A stretch of DNA of 64,000 nucleotides from positions 1-64,000 of the forward strand of contig CAMWFQ010000005.1 of NCBI GenBank assembly GCA_947173495.1, in the 5' to 3' direction. The DNA comes from an uncultured Lachnospiraceae bacterium. GTDB taxonomy: Bacteria; Bacillota; Clostridia; Lachnospirales; Lachnospiraceae. The notes under the pieces were generated by a model. It made no database searches. It was not told where the DNA came from and was given only the letters and a program-made list of their open reading frames with translations. Shown here in pieces: positions 34,730-43,582 of the stretch. A program made the position numbers and the translations under genes. How positions within the stretch are numbered: the stretch's first letter is position 1; the number at the start of each line of letters is the position of its first letter.

Positions 34730-36820
34730 ATGAATATTTACACAACTGACAAAATTAGAAACGTGGCTTTGCTGGGACATGGCGGATGCGGAAAGACAAG
34801 CCTGGTGGAAGCTATGGCATATTTGTCGGGTATTACATCCAGAATGGGGAAAGCAGACGATGGCAATACAGTCAGCGATTTTGGAAAGGAAGAACAGAAG
34901 AGGAAAATTTCGATCAGTACCTCCGTTATTCCCATTGAATGGGAAGGACATAAGATCAATATATTAGACGCTCCGGGATTTTTTGATTTTGCAGGCGAGA
35001 TGGAAGAGGCTATCAGTGCTGCCGGAGCAGCGATCATCGTGATAAACGGTAAAGCAGGTGTTGAAGTAGGCGCTCAGAAGGCATGGGAAATGTGCGAGAA
35101 GTATAAGCTTCCCAGAATGATCTATGTCAGCAACATGGATGTGGATAACGCCTCCTTCCGGCAGGTAGTAGAGGATATGACTGAAATGTTCGGTAAGAAA
35201 ATGGCTCCCTTTAACCTGCCTATCCGCGAAAATGAAAAATTTGTAGGATATGTGAATGTAATCACAGAGACGGGCCACAGATGGCAGGGGAAGGAAGTTG
35301 TGGACTGTGAGGTTCCGGAGTACACAAAAGCAAATCTTCAGATCTGCCGCGATACCCTGATGGAGGCAGTGGCAGAGACCAGTGAAGAGATGATGGAGCG
35401 GTATTTCAGCGGCGAAACATTCTCTGACGCGGAGATCAGGGCGGCTCTTCGCAGTAATGTATGTGATGGAAGTATCGTGCCCATGACTATGGGATCCAGT
35501 GTGTTATGTCAGGGAATCTATACATTGCTGGATGATATCGTGAAGTATTTCCCCAGCCCTGAAAACAGAGTGGTGGCCGGTATCAATATGAAGACCAATG
35601 ATATTTATCATGCGGATTATGATTTCTCCAAGGCAAAATCCGCTTACATCTGGAAAACCATTGTGGATCCTTTCATCGGCAAGTATTCTCTGATCAAGGT
35701 GAATTCCGGTGTTCTTAAAGCAGATGATGTTATTTATAATATCGATAAAGATGTGGAGGAGAAAATCGGTAAGCTTTATGTGCTGCAGGGAAGCAAGCCC
35801 ATTGAAATCAAGGAGCTGCATGCAGGAGATATTGGCGCTCTTGCCAAACTGACTGCGGCCAGAACAGGAGACAGTCTTGCCACTAAGGCGACTCCTATTA
35901 AGTTTGGTAAGTGGGAGATGCCCAGACCTTATACATATAAGAGATATAATCCCAGGAACAAGGGAGATGTTGACAAGATTTCCCAGGCTCTTCAGAAGAT
36001 TTCTCATGAAGATCAGACCATGAAGTATGTGAATGATTCTGAAAACAGACAGATGCTTCTCTACGGAATGGGAGATCTGCATCTGGAGGTGATTGCCAGC
36101 AAGCTGTTAAATGAATATAAAGTGGAAATTGAACTGACAGAACCCAAGGTTGCTTTCAGGGAAACCATCCGGAAGACCTCGGATGTGGAATACAAATACA
36201 GAAAACAGTCCGGCGGACATGGGCAGTATGGTCATGTTAAGATGAAGTTTGAACCCCTGGGAACGCTGGATGAAGCCTATGAGTTTGAACAGATGGTGGT
36301 GGGCGGTGCCGTTCCCAAGAACTATTTTCCGGCGGTGGAAAAGGGAATCCAGGATTCTGTGGTGAAGGGACCTCTGGCTGCTTATCCGGTAGTAGGCGTT
36401 AAGGCAATTCTTTATGATGGTTCTTATCATCCCGTAGATTCGTCAGAAATGGCATTTAAGATGGCAACTATTCAGGCCTTCAAGAAAGGTTTCATGGAAG
36501 CGCATCCTGTGCTTCTTGAGCCTATCGTATCCTTAAAGGTGACAGTACCTGACGCCTATACAGGCGATGTTATGGGGGATCTGAACAAGAGAAGAGGAAG
36601 AGTGCTGGGAATGAATCCTGCGCCCGGCGGCAAACAGGTGATTGAGGCGGATGTTCCCATGATGGGACTCTTTGGATATTGCACGGATCTTCGTTCCATG
36701 ACAGGCGGCCGCGGCGAATACGAATATGAATTCTCCCGTTATGAGCAGGCGCCCAGCGATGTTCAGGAGAAGGAAGTTGCCGCAAGAGCTGCAAGCCTGG
36801 CTGAAGGCTCAGAAGACTGA
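34730..36820 (+). CDS. EF-G-like translational GTPase (second EF-G paralogue)
   Basis: 696 residues with all five EF-G domains. The G1 motif is GHGGCGKTSL (about 16-25) and G3 is DAPGFFDFAGE instead of the canonical DTPGHVDF. G4 reads SNMDVDN instead of NKxD. Domain IV shows KQSGGHGQYGHVKMKFEPL and domain V shows GDVMGDLNKRRGRVLGM. These changes mark the EF-G2-like paralogue group, not the main FusA, which is normally encoded with rpsL and rpsG. Its function is unsettled; the missing switch II His predicts altered GTP hydrolysis. It is monocistronic, with own promoter and a hairpin terminator at 36856. Confidence 0.88.
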   Translation: MNIYTTDKIRNVALLGHGGCGKTSLVEAMAYLSGITSRMGKADDGNTVSDFGKEEQKRKISISTSVIPIEWEGHKINILDAPGFFDFAGEMEEAISAAGAAIIVINGKAGVEVGAQKAWEMCEKYKLPRMIYVSNMDVDNASFRQVVEDMTEMFGKKMAPFNLPIRENEKFVGYVNVITETGHRWQGKEVVDCEVPEYTKANLQICRDTLMEAVAETSEEMMERYFSGETFSDAEIRAALRSNVCDGSIVPMTMGSSVLCQGIYTLLDDIVKYFPSPENRVVAGINMKTNDIYHADYDFSKAKSAYIWKTIVDPFIGKYSLIKVNSGVLKADDVIYNIDKDVEEKIGKLYVLQGSKPIEIKELHAGDIGALAKLTAARTGDSLATKATPIKFGKWEMPRPYTYKRYNPRNKGDVDKISQALQKISHEDQTMKYVNDSENRQMLLYGMGDLHLEVIASKLLNEYKVEIELTEPKVAFRETIRKTSDVEYKYRKQSGGHGQYGHVKMKFEPLGTLDEAYEFEQMVVGGAVPKNYFPAVEKGIQDSVVKGPLAAYPVVGVKAILYDGSYHPVDSSEMAFKMATIQAFKKGFMEAHPVLLEPIVSLKVTVPDAYTGDVMGDLNKRRGRVLGMNPAPGGKQVIEADVPMMGLFGYCTDLRSMTGGRGEYEYEFSRYEQAPSDVQEKEVAARAASLAEGSED

Positions 36821-36855
36821 TGACATAAGATGAGTTCTTTTTAGAAAGAAGGTAT

Positions 36856-36889
36856 GAGGTGCTGCATATGGGGGTATGCAGCACCTTGT
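36856..36889 (+). terminator. Terminator after the EF-G-like gene
   Basis: GGTGCTGCATA pairs with TATGCAGCACC around a G-rich loop, followed by TTGTT. Confidence 0.75.
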
Positions 36890-36894
36890 TGCGC

Positions 36895-37237
36895 AGGCCC
36901 ACAAAAGGAAGTTTGCTGCTGAAGCAGCATGCGGGCCGCGCACGAGTAGTGGAGAGGTACATTCCCCTACTCGATTGCACGGGGCACCCAGAGGAGAAAT
37001 GTCAGCAGGAGCTGACGGGTGCCCGGCACGCGAGCAGGGAGAAAACCGCCCCTGCTCGATTGCATAGGCCCACAAAAGGAATTTTGCTGCTGAAGCAGCA
37101 TGCGGGCCGCGCACGAGTAGTGGAGAGGTACATTCCCCTACTCGATTGCACGGGGCACCCAGAGGAGAAATGTCAGCAGGAGCTGACGGGTGCCCGGCGC
37201 GCGAGGAGGGAGAAAACCTTCCCTACTCGATTGCACA
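36895..37237 (+). repeat. 171-bp tandem duplication of modules A-B-C-B
   Basis: Two direct copies, 36896-37066 and 37067-37237, differ at only a few positions. Each contains module A (GGCCCACA...TGCGGGCC with inner GCTGCT/AGCAGC), module B in a GAGTAG/CTACTC version, module C (GGGCACCC...GGGTGCCC with inner GTCAGC/GCTGAC), and a second module B. The period equals 57 codons, so any open frame entering the first copy stays open through both. This fills the 464-base gap between the EF-G-like gene and the next real start. Confidence 0.9.
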
Positions 37238-37284
37238 GGAAGCGGCCCGTATTCAGGCGGGGGATAAATCAAAGGGAGATTTCA

Positions 37285-38934
37285 ATGAAAAGAAAAAAAA
37301 TAATAAGAAATATCATATTTGTTCTGGCGGGTCTGACCGCCCTGGGGATTTATTACTATGTGACAATCCCCGCGGTCAATATTCATTCTGCAGGTACCTG
37401 GGGGGGCATGCTGCTTCTTGTGCTCGTGTTGCTTTTCCTGTCGGTATTCAGACAGCTTCGGGGAGGCGGCAGAGCAGATGTGGAGGGAGGATATTCCATA
37501 CATTTCAGTATCAGAGAAAGCAGTCTGCTCACCAAAGTTCTGGGGGGAGTTCTGCTTCTTTTACTGGTTTTGTATGCGGCCGGTTCTCTTTTATCTTCTC
37601 CCTTTTTTAATGCGGCCAGATATCAGGCGTTGATGAGTATTGAGGAGCGGGAATTTACAGATGATATCAAGGAGGTGGATTATAAGACCATCCCTCTTCT
37701 GGATAAGGATTCGGCATCTTTGCTTGGCAACCGGAAAATGGGCAGTATGGTGGATATGGTTTCTCAGTTTGAGGTATCGGGGGACTATTCGCAGATCAAT
37801 TATCAGGGAAAGCCTGTCCGTGTGACGCCGCTTACGTATGCCAGTCCCATTAAATGGCTGACCAATCAGAAAAATGGAATCCCGGCCTATATTCTGATTG
37901 ATATGACTACTCAAAACACTGAATGTGTGAAGCTCTCGGAAGGAATCCGCTATTCCAAAGGGGAATATTTTAACAGGAATATCTACAGGCATTTGAGATT
38001 CCATTTTCCCACCTATATTTTTGACGATCAGATTTTCTTCGAGATTGACGAAGAAGGAACGCCGTACTGGGTGTGTCCGGTAAAGAAATTCAATATCGGT
38101 TTGTTTGGAGGCCAGACGATAGGGAGAGTGGTGCTCTGTAATGCCCAGACCGGAGAATGCGTGGATTATGCGGTGGAGGATGTGCCCTCCTGGATTGATA
38201 AGGTCTATTCGGCGGATCTTCTGGTGAATCTCTATGATTATTCAGGGCTGCTAAAACATGGATTCTGGAATTCCATACTGGGACAGAAGGATTGTCTGCA
38301 ATCCACCAACGGCTACAACTACATTGCGCTGGAGGATGATGTATGGGTATACACAGGCATCACCAGTGTAAGCGGGGATCAGTCAAATGTGGGCTTTGTT
38401 CTCATGAATCAGCGGACCATGGAGACCCGCTCCTATAAGGTGGAGGGAGCCATTGAGGATTCGGCCATGTCTTCGGCGGAAGGACAGGTGCAGAATCTGG
38501 GATATTGTGCAACATTCCCGCTTCTTTTGAATATTGCAGACGAGCCGACATACTTCATGGCGCTGAAGGATGGAGCCGGTCTGGTAAAAAAGTATGCAAT
38601 GGTAAATGTGCAGAAATATCAGTGGGTGGCGATCGGCGATACGGTTCAGGAGTGCGAGAAAAGCTACACCGATCTGTTGAGTACCAATGGAATTGTCAGT
38701 GAGGCGGCGGAAGCATCCAGGAGTCTGACAGGAAAGATTGAGAGCATTGTTCCGGTGGTTATAGATGGAAATACACATTGTTATTTCTGTCTGGAACACC
38801 AGCAGGATATCTTTGATGTGGATCTCTCGGATACCTCGCTGATACAGATTATAAAATACAAAGAGGGAGATCAGATCAGTATCGAGTATCTGGAGGGCTA
38901 CGGCCTGAATGAGGTTATTGACATTTTACCATAA
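37285..38934 (+). CDS. Unknown membrane protein with large extracytoplasmic domain
   Basis: 549 residues, not assigned to a family. Visible are three N-terminal membrane helices (about 8-28, 36-52 and 75-100) and then about 440 residues, rich in aromatic and acidic residues, presumably outside the membrane (for example LTYASPIKWLTNQKNGIPAY, YWVCPVKKFNIGLFGG, GYNYIALEDDVWVYTG). The start at 37285 is chosen because AAAGGGAGA lies 6 bases upstream and the sequence becomes protein-like only there; the same frame is open back to 36859 only because it crosses the 171-bp repeats. The leuS promoter lies over its last codons. No function is proposed. Confidence 0.75.
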   Translation: MKRKKIIRNIIFVLAGLTALGIYYYVTIPAVNIHSAGTWGGMLLLVLVLLFLSVFRQLRGGGRADVEGGYSIHFSIRESSLLTKVLGGVLLLLLVLYAAGSLLSSPFFNAARYQALMSIEEREFTDDIKEVDYKTIPLLDKDSASLLGNRKMGSMVDMVSQFEVSGDYSQINYQGKPVRVTPLTYASPIKWLTNQKNGIPAYILIDMTTQNTECVKLSEGIRYSKGEYFNRNIYRHLRFHFPTYIFDDQIFFEIDEEGTPYWVCPVKKFNIGLFGGQTIGRVVLCNAQTGECVDYAVEDVPSWIDKVYSADLLVNLYDYSGLLKHGFWNSILGQKDCLQSTNGYNYIALEDDVWVYTGITSVSGDQSNVGFVLMNQRTMETRSYKVEGAIEDSAMSSAEGQVQNLGYCATFPLLLNIADEPTYFMALKDGAGLVKKYAMVNVQKYQWVAIGDTVQECEKSYTDLLSTNGIVSEAAEASRSLTGKIESIVPVVIDGNTHCYFCLEHQQDIFDVDLSDTSLIQIIKYKEGDQISIEYLEGYGLNEVIDILP

Positions 38935-38946
38935 TATAGGTAAAAT
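38918..38946 (+). promoter_or_regulatory. Promoter of leuS
   Basis: Consensus TTGACA at 38918-38923, 17-base spacer, TAAAAT at 38941-38946, overlapping the stop codon of the upstream gene. Predicted start about 38953. Confidence 0.8.
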
Positions 38947-38985
38947 TAGGACTGACTTTAGAGGATACAGAGAATTGCGAAAGAG

Positions 38986-39056
38986 CCTGTGCGTGCGCGG
39001 AACGGCACAGGAAGACCAAAAGCAGGATATGAAAAGCGCCGCGCAGAAATGAGGAG
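38986..39056 (+). promoter_or_regulatory. Pseudoknot-capable leader before leuS
   Basis: P1 is CCTGTGC (38986-38992) with GCACAGG (39005-39011). The loop holds TGCGCGG (38994-39000), fully complementary to CCGCGCA (39039-39045), which is followed by the shared tail GAAATGAGGAG with the Shine-Dalgarno. The two pairings cross, so they form a pseudoknot or exclude one another. No T-box sequence is present before leuS. Confidence 0.55.
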
Positions 39057-39058
39057 AA

Positions 39059-41470
39059 ATGACAGTACCGTATAATCACAGAGAAGTGGAAACCAAATGG
39101 CAGAAGATATGGGATGAAGAAAAGGCATTTAAAACCTCCGAGGACCATTCCAGGCCGAAATATTATGCGCTGGTGGAGTTTCCCTATCCTTCAGGGCAGG
39201 GATTGCATGTGGGACATCCAAGGCCGTACACGGCGCTGGATATTGTAGCCAGAAAAAGAAGAATGCAGGGATATAATGTATTATATCCCATGGGCTGGGA
39301 TGCGTTTGGACTTCCCACAGAGAATTATGCCATTAAGAATCATATTCATCCGAAGATTGTCACTCAGAATAATGTGGCGCGTTTTAAAGGGCAGCTTCAC
39401 GCTCTGGGCTATTCCTTCGACTGGGACAGGGAAGTTAATACCACGGATCCCAAATACTATAAGTGGACACAGTGGATTTTTCTGAAGCTGTTTAAGGCCG
39501 GACTGGCTTATAAGGCGGAGATGCCGATCAACTGGTGTACCTCCTGTAAGGTGGGACTTGCAAATGAAGAAGTGGTTAACGGCGTATGCGAGCGCTGTGG
39601 CGGCGAAGTAGTCCGTAAGGTGAAGAGCCAGTGGATGCTGAAGATTACAGATTATGCAGACCAGCTTCTGGAAGGGCTTGATACAGTGGATTATGTGGAG
39701 AGAATCAAGGTTTCCCAGAAGAACTGGATCGGAAAGTCAACAGGAGCTGAGGTTGATTTTATCCTGAAGGGAAAAGAGGATAAGATGACCATCTATACCA
39801 CCAGGCCGGATACTCTTTTTGGCGTTACGTATATGGTTATGAGTCCCGAGCACCCTTTCATCGAAAAATATAAAGAGGATATTGAAAACTGGGAGGAGGT
39901 AGTTGCTTATAGAGAAATGGCCTCCAGAAAGTCCGATTTTGAGCGTACAGAGCTGGCAAAAGAAAAAACAGGCGTGATGTTGAAGGGGCTTTCGGCTGTA
40001 AATCCTGTCAATAACAAGGAAATCCCCATCTGGATTTCCGACTATGTTCTCATGTCTTACGGAACAGGAGCGATTATGGCGGTGCCAGCTCATGATGAAC
40101 GTGACTGGGAATTTGCCAAAAAATTTAATATGCCAATTATAGAAGTGGTGGCGGGAAGCCCGGTGGATGTAAATGAGGCTGTTTTTACGGATGTAGAGAC
40201 AGGAACACTGGTAAATTCTGATTTCTTAAACGGTCTGTCCGTGGCGGAAGCGAAGGAAAAAATTATCAGTTTTCTGACAGAAAAAGGAATCGGACATCCT
40301 AAGACCAATTTCAAGCTTCGTGACTGGGTATTTTCCAGACAGCGCTATTGGGGGGAGCCTATTCCTATTGTTAAATGTGAGAAGTGTGGATATGTTCCTT
40401 TACCTGAAAGCGAGCTTCCATTAGAACTTCCCGAGGTGGAGAGCTATATGCCTACAGATAATGGTGAATCGCCACTTGCAAAAATGACCGACTGGGTCAA
40501 TACGATTTGCCCTTGCTGCGGCGGACCGGCACAGCGGGAAACAGATACCATGCCGCAGTGGGCAGGGTCTTCCTGGTATTTCCTGCGCTATACGGATCCT
40601 TTAAATGAGCAGGCGCTGGCGAGTAAGGAGGCACTGGAATACTGGATGCCGGTGGACTGGTATAATGGAGGGATGGAGCATACCACACTGCATTTGCTTT
40701 ATTCCCGTTTCTGGCACAGGTTTTTGTTCGATGAAAAAGCGGTTCCCTGCCCGGAGCCCTATGCCAAAAGAACTTCTCATGGTATGATTCTTGGTTCTAA
40801 TGGGGAGAAGATGAGCAAGTCCAGAGGAAATGTGGTGAATCCGGACGATATTGTGAGAGAATATGGAGCAGATACGCTGCGCACCTATGAGATGTTTATC
40901 GGCGCTTTTGACTTAAGCGCAGCATGGTCCGATGAAGGTGTGAAGGGGTGCCGGAGGTTCCTGGAAAGAGTGTGGAAGCTGCAGGATATCCTGACAGAAG
41001 AAGAAGGGTATTCCAGGGATCTGGAAGTTAAGATGCATCAGACCATCAAAAAGGTCAGCAATGATTTCGAGAGCCTGAAATATAATACGGCGATTGCAGC
41101 TATGATGGCTCTGATCAATGAGTTTTATAAAAAAGGCAGGGTTACAAAGGGAGAATTTAAAACACTGCTCACACTCCTTAATCCGGTAGCGCCTCATATA
41201 ACAGAAGAAATCTGGGAGAGAACCGGATTTGGCGGCCGCATTTATCAGACCATATGGCCATTGTTTGATGAAGCGAAGACGGTGGAAGATACCATAGAAA
41301 TTGCCGTTCAGATCAATGGGAAGACCAGAGCGACAATGGATATTGCAAGAGAGGAAGAAAAATCCTCCGTCATTGCCAGAGCAAGGGAAACCGTATCAGA
41401 TAAGCTGACAGGAAATGTAGTGAAAGAGATCTATGTACCTGGCAGACTGGTAAATCTGGTTATGAAATAG
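39059..41470 (+). CDS. leuS: Leucyl-tRNA synthetase
   Basis: Class I synthetase charging tRNA-Leu, 803 residues. HIGH-equivalent motif is [16 protein letters not shown] (about 40-55). The zinc-region cysteines are in [25 protein letters not shown], the CP1 editing domain lies at about 220-400 ([29 protein letters not shown]), [10 protein letters not shown] is in the middle, and the KMSKS motif reads [14 protein letters not shown] (about 581-594). The length is usual for the bacterial form. Preceded by a strong promoter and the structured leader. Confidence 0.97.
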   Translation: MTVPYNHREVETKWQKIWDEEKAFKTSEDHSRPKYYALVEFPYPSGQGLHVGHPRPYTALDIVARKRRMQGYNVLYPMGWDAFGLPTENYAIKNHIHPKIVTQNNVARFKGQLHALGYSFDWDREVNTTDPKYYKWTQWIFLKLFKAGLAYKAEMPINWCTSCKVGLANEEVVNGVCERCGGEVVRKVKSQWMLKITDYADQLLEGLDTVDYVERIKVSQKNWIGKSTGAEVDFILKGKEDKMTIYTTRPDTLFGVTYMVMSPEHPFIEKYKEDIENWEEVVAYREMASRKSDFERTELAKEKTGVMLKGLSAVNPVNNKEIPIWISDYVLMSYGTGAIMAVPAHDERDWEFAKKFNMPIIEVVAGSPVDVNEAVFTDVETGTLVNSDFLNGLSVAEAKEKIISFLTEKGIGHPKTNFKLRDWVFSRQRYWGEPIPIVKCEKCGYVPLPESELPLELPEVESYMPTDNGESPLAKMTDWVNTICPCCGGPAQRETDTMPQWAGSSWYFLRYTDPLNEQALASKEALEYWMPVDWYNGGMEHTTLHLLYSRFWHRFLFDEKAVPCPEPYAKRTSHGMILGSNGEKMSKSRGNVVNPDDIVREYGADTLRTYEMFIGAFDLSAAWSDEGVKGCRRFLERVWKLQDILTEEEGYSRDLEVKMHQTIKKVSNDFESLKYNTAIAAMMALINEFYKKGRVTKGEFKTLLTLLNPVAPHITEEIWERTGFGGRIYQTIWPLFDEAKTVEDTIEIAVQINGKTRATMDIAREEEKSSVIARARETVSDKLTGNVVKEIYVPGRLVNLVMK

Positions 41471-41516
41471 CATGCTTTATGCTATGCAATGCATGCTTTA
41501 TGTTATGATATGCCGT

Positions 41517-41567
41517 GCCATTGCCATGCTTTGCAGGATTTGTTATGCAATGCATGGCAATTTTGCG
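41517..41567 (+). terminator. Terminator-like hairpin after leuS in an ATGC-rich repeat tract
   Basis: ATTGCCATGC..TGCA pairs with TGCA..GCATGGCAAT, followed by TTTT. The 50 bases before it are made of direct repeats of GCATGCTTTATG and related words, which could form alternative hairpins. Confidence 0.6.
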
Positions 41568-41594
41568 CGGCAGTTTTGCTTCAGGAGAGCGGTG

Positions 41595-41864
41595 TTATTT
41601 TCTTGACCGCATGGCCATAACTTTTTCAATTTTGGAAAGTTCTTCCGCAGAGGCATGCTTTCTCAAAACTTCTACAATCATCTCAATCTCCCTGTCAGAA
41701 AAAGAGACCTTTTTTTCCTGTCCGCGTTTGGCCACAGCCATTAAAAACGGAAGCATTTGCTCTTTTTTCAGACCGCTGCTCTCAAAAACAAGAGCCTGAA
41801 GAAACTCCAGCTTGTAGGGATCGATCTCTTTCAGAGATTCATCCTTCATCCAGTCATTCTGCAT
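41595..41864 (-). CDS. Small protein of unknown function
   Basis: 89 residues, hydrophilic and mostly helical by appearance (IDPYKLEFLQALVFESSGLKKEQMLPFLMAVAKRG, then SFSDREIEMIVEVLRKHASAEELSKIEKVMAM). I do not recognise the family. The start at 41864 is chosen because GGAGG, inside the upstream gene's codons, lies 8 bases before it; an upstream in-frame ATG lacks a site. It overlaps the upstream 188-residue gene by 11 bases and is surely cotranslated with it. Both contain a phrase about an oligomer of methionine-rich helices, but nothing diagnostic. Confidence 0.65.
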   Translation of the reverse strand: MQNDWMKDESLKEIDPYKLEFLQALVFESSGLKKEQMLPFLMAVAKRGQEKKVSFSDREIEMIVEVLRKHASAEELSKIEKVMAMRSRK

Positions 41865-42420
41865 TTTGTTCACCTCCAAACATTTTGTAGAACTGTTTCT
41901 GCTCTGGTGTGAGCATATTCATCAGCATGTTCATGATATCGAAACCTCCTGCTCCGGCGCCGGAGGAGGAATCCGACCGGTCAGAAGAGCCGGATCCTTC
42001 GCAGGAATCAGATTCCTCGTCTGTAGCGGAAGCATTGCCGATAAAGGAGGATATATCCGGCATGAAATCCTTCATCATATCCATAGTCTTACTCATTTCC
42101 TTATATAGCTCCATGCTCTGGAACAGATTTTGGATTTGCTCAAGCTGTTTCTTTTCCCTTTCCGTACAGAAAGGGAGCAGCTCTGAGCATACCTGAAAAA
42201 AATCGGGAGAGGTTTCCCTCTCAGCACAGCCATACAGGGAATAAGGATTTCTTTTGAAATATTCAATGGTATAATTTAATTCCAGAAGCTTGATATAAAT
42301 AGCCATAGACTTCTGGGCCTTATGATCCATATAGGGTAAGAGAACTTTCATCATTTGTATATGATTGGTGCAAAAGAGAGTGTCAAATGCAATAACCTTA
42401 TTGTGCTCATTTGAATCCAT
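41854..42420 (-). CDS. Unknown protein with Ser/Gly linker and Met-rich C-terminus
   Basis: 188 residues, not recognised. The N-terminal part (about 1-125) is helical (IQMMKVLLPYMDHKAQKSMAIYIKLLELNYTIEYFK, YKEMSKTMDMMKDFMPDISSFIG). A low-complexity acidic Ser/Gly linker follows (about 128-158), then a Met-rich helix FDIMNMLMNMLTPEQKQFYKMFGG. The layout of two helical pieces joined by a flexible linker resembles small regulatory or sporulation-associated clostridial proteins, but that is only an impression. First gene of a two-gene minus-strand unit. Confidence 0.65.
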   Translation of the reverse strand: MDSNEHNKVIAFDTLFCTNHIQMMKVLLPYMDHKAQKSMAIYIKLLELNYTIEYFKRNPYSLYGCAERETSPDFFQVCSELLPFCTEREKKQLEQIQNLFQSMELYKEMSKTMDMMKDFMPDISSFIGNASATDEESDSCEGSGSSDRSDSSSGAGAGGFDIMNMLMNMLTPEQKQFYKMFGGEQNAE

Positions 42421-42476
42421 AGAAACTCCTTTCCACCTGTTTTAATATTTTTATGTTTTTGATCTGCCTGATATGC

Positions 42477-42509
42477 AGAAAAGTAGGCTCTTTTCAGAGC
42501 CTACTTTTC
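42477..42509. terminator. Terminator between the Cys/Gly-rich gene and the two-gene unit
   Basis: AAAAGTAGGCTCT pairs with AGAGCCTACTTTT, a near-perfect palindrome usable on both strands; it ends the minus-strand transcript of the 82-residue gene. Confidence 0.85.
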
Positions 42510-42539
42510 AGACATGATGAAAAGAATCCTTTGTTTTGA

Positions 42540-42788
42540 TCAGCATCCGCAGCCGCATCCGTTGCCGCCGCAGCAGGACAGTAAAAGGATGATCCAGAGA
42601 AGGTCACAGCATCCGTTATCAGAATTGCCGTTGAAGAGCCCGAATCCGCCGCCGCATCCACAGCCGTTTCCATTCCCACAGAAACACAGCAGAATGATGA
42701 GCCAGATCAGAGAACCACATCCGAATCCATTGCCGGAGTTGCCGGAACCATTGCCACATCCACATCCAGTAGCTGTTAAATCACTCAT
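42540..42788 (-). CDS. Glycine/cysteine-rich small protein (chorion-like high-cysteine type)
   Basis: 82 residues, with 14 Cys and many Gly and Asn. Two similar hydrophobic segments, SLIWLIILLCFCG and DLLWIILLLSCCGG, are each flanked by CGCG-type stretches, so the protein looks internally duplicated. In Lachnospiraceae such proteins carry the uninformative label chorion class high-cysteine protein. The composition suggests an insoluble, cross-linked or metal-binding surface or spore-coat component; this is inference. GGAGG lies 11 bases before the ATG, and a terminator follows directly. Confidence 0.7.
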   Translation of the reverse strand: MSDLTATGCGCGNGSGNSGNGFGCGSLIWLIILLCFCGNGNGCGCGGGFGLFNGNSDNGCCDLLWIILLLSCCGGNGCGCGC

Positions 42789-42952
42789 AATATAATTGCC
42801 TCCAAAATTTTATTTTGTTTTATGGTTTATCATATGTGGCAGGGCTTGTAAGTGTTTCTTCCAAATATAAAAAATATATGTAGAGTTTTTATGGACATTT
42901 ATTGATTAATATCTTAAAATATAGACAAATATCTTGTGAAAGAGGAGAACAA

Positions 42953-43582
42953 ATGAGCGAAGAGAAGAAAATATATTGTACCCAGTGCGGGAACCAAAAT
43001 GATGTGTCCTCTAAATTCTGTTGCAATTGCGGCGCAAAACTGTCACAGCCGGATGCCCAGGATTCTAAAACAGTTTCGGGACAGAACGAAGGAATTTTTT
43101 CGGGGGAGGAGACCGTTCCCGTCTACGAAAAAATAACAGATGCCGAGGAAGAGAAGCCTGTGCAGAATCCCTATCAGGATGATATACAGATCAATTATGG
43201 ATCGGATCAGCCGAACTATTATCAAAATACATCGCAGGGCAGTACTTATTACGATCCGTCACAATCACAGTACTATTCTCCGGAAGGAAATAAGGAGCCG
43301 GCAGGGGGTGGAAATATTGGCATTGCCATTGCTTCCCTGGTGTGTGGGATTCTTTCTCTGATCTGCTGCTGTACAGGATTATTCAGTGCCATACTGGCCG
43401 TTGCGGCAGTGGTACTGGGTATTATTACGCTTTGCTTTAAATATGATGGAAAAGGGATGGCTATTGCGGGAATTTCTACGGGGGCGGTTACTCTGGTGAT
43501 TCTGGTGCTTGCACTGATTCTGAGTGGCACATCGTTCTATACGGATATGGCGTATGACTTTTTTGATGAATTCTATTATTAA
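42953..43582 (+). CDS. Zinc-ribbon protein with DUF4190-like membrane domain
   Basis: 209 residues: N-terminal zinc ribbon (YCTQCGNQNDVSSKFCCNCGAKL, two CxxC knuckles), a disordered Gln/Tyr/Pro-rich linker, and a C-terminal pair of membrane helices (IGIAIASLVCGILSLICCCTGLFSAILAVAAVVLGIITL and GMAIAGISTGAVTLVILVLALILSG) typical of DUF4190. Start at 42953 with GAGGAG upstream. Such proteins are frequent in Clostridia and lack a defined role. It overlaps the following DUF2752 gene by 17 bases, which suggests a functional pair. Confidence 0.82.
   Translation: MSEEKKIYCTQCGNQNDVSSKFCCNCGAKLSQPDAQDSKTVSGQNEGIFSGEETVPVYEKITDAEEEKPVQNPYQDDIQINYGSDQPNYYQNTSQGSTYYDPSQSQYYSPEGNKEPAGGGNIGIAIASLVCGILSLICCCTGLFSAILAVAAVVLGIITLCFKYDGKGMAIAGISTGAVTLVILVLALILSGTSFYTDMAYDFFDEFYY

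Noticed and set aside
36895-37237. CRISPR-like array
   Set aside because: There are only two long direct copies made of palindromes, with no regular short repeats or unique spacers, and no cas genes.
36859-37284. N-terminal extension of the 549-residue membrane protein back to 36859
   Set aside because: The reading crosses two copies of the 171-bp non-coding repeat; the sequence is basic and repetitive, and a proper ribosome site exists only at 37285.
38947-39058. T-box leader before leuS
   Set aside because: No AACTGGGTGGTACCGCG-like core and the leader is only about 105 bases.
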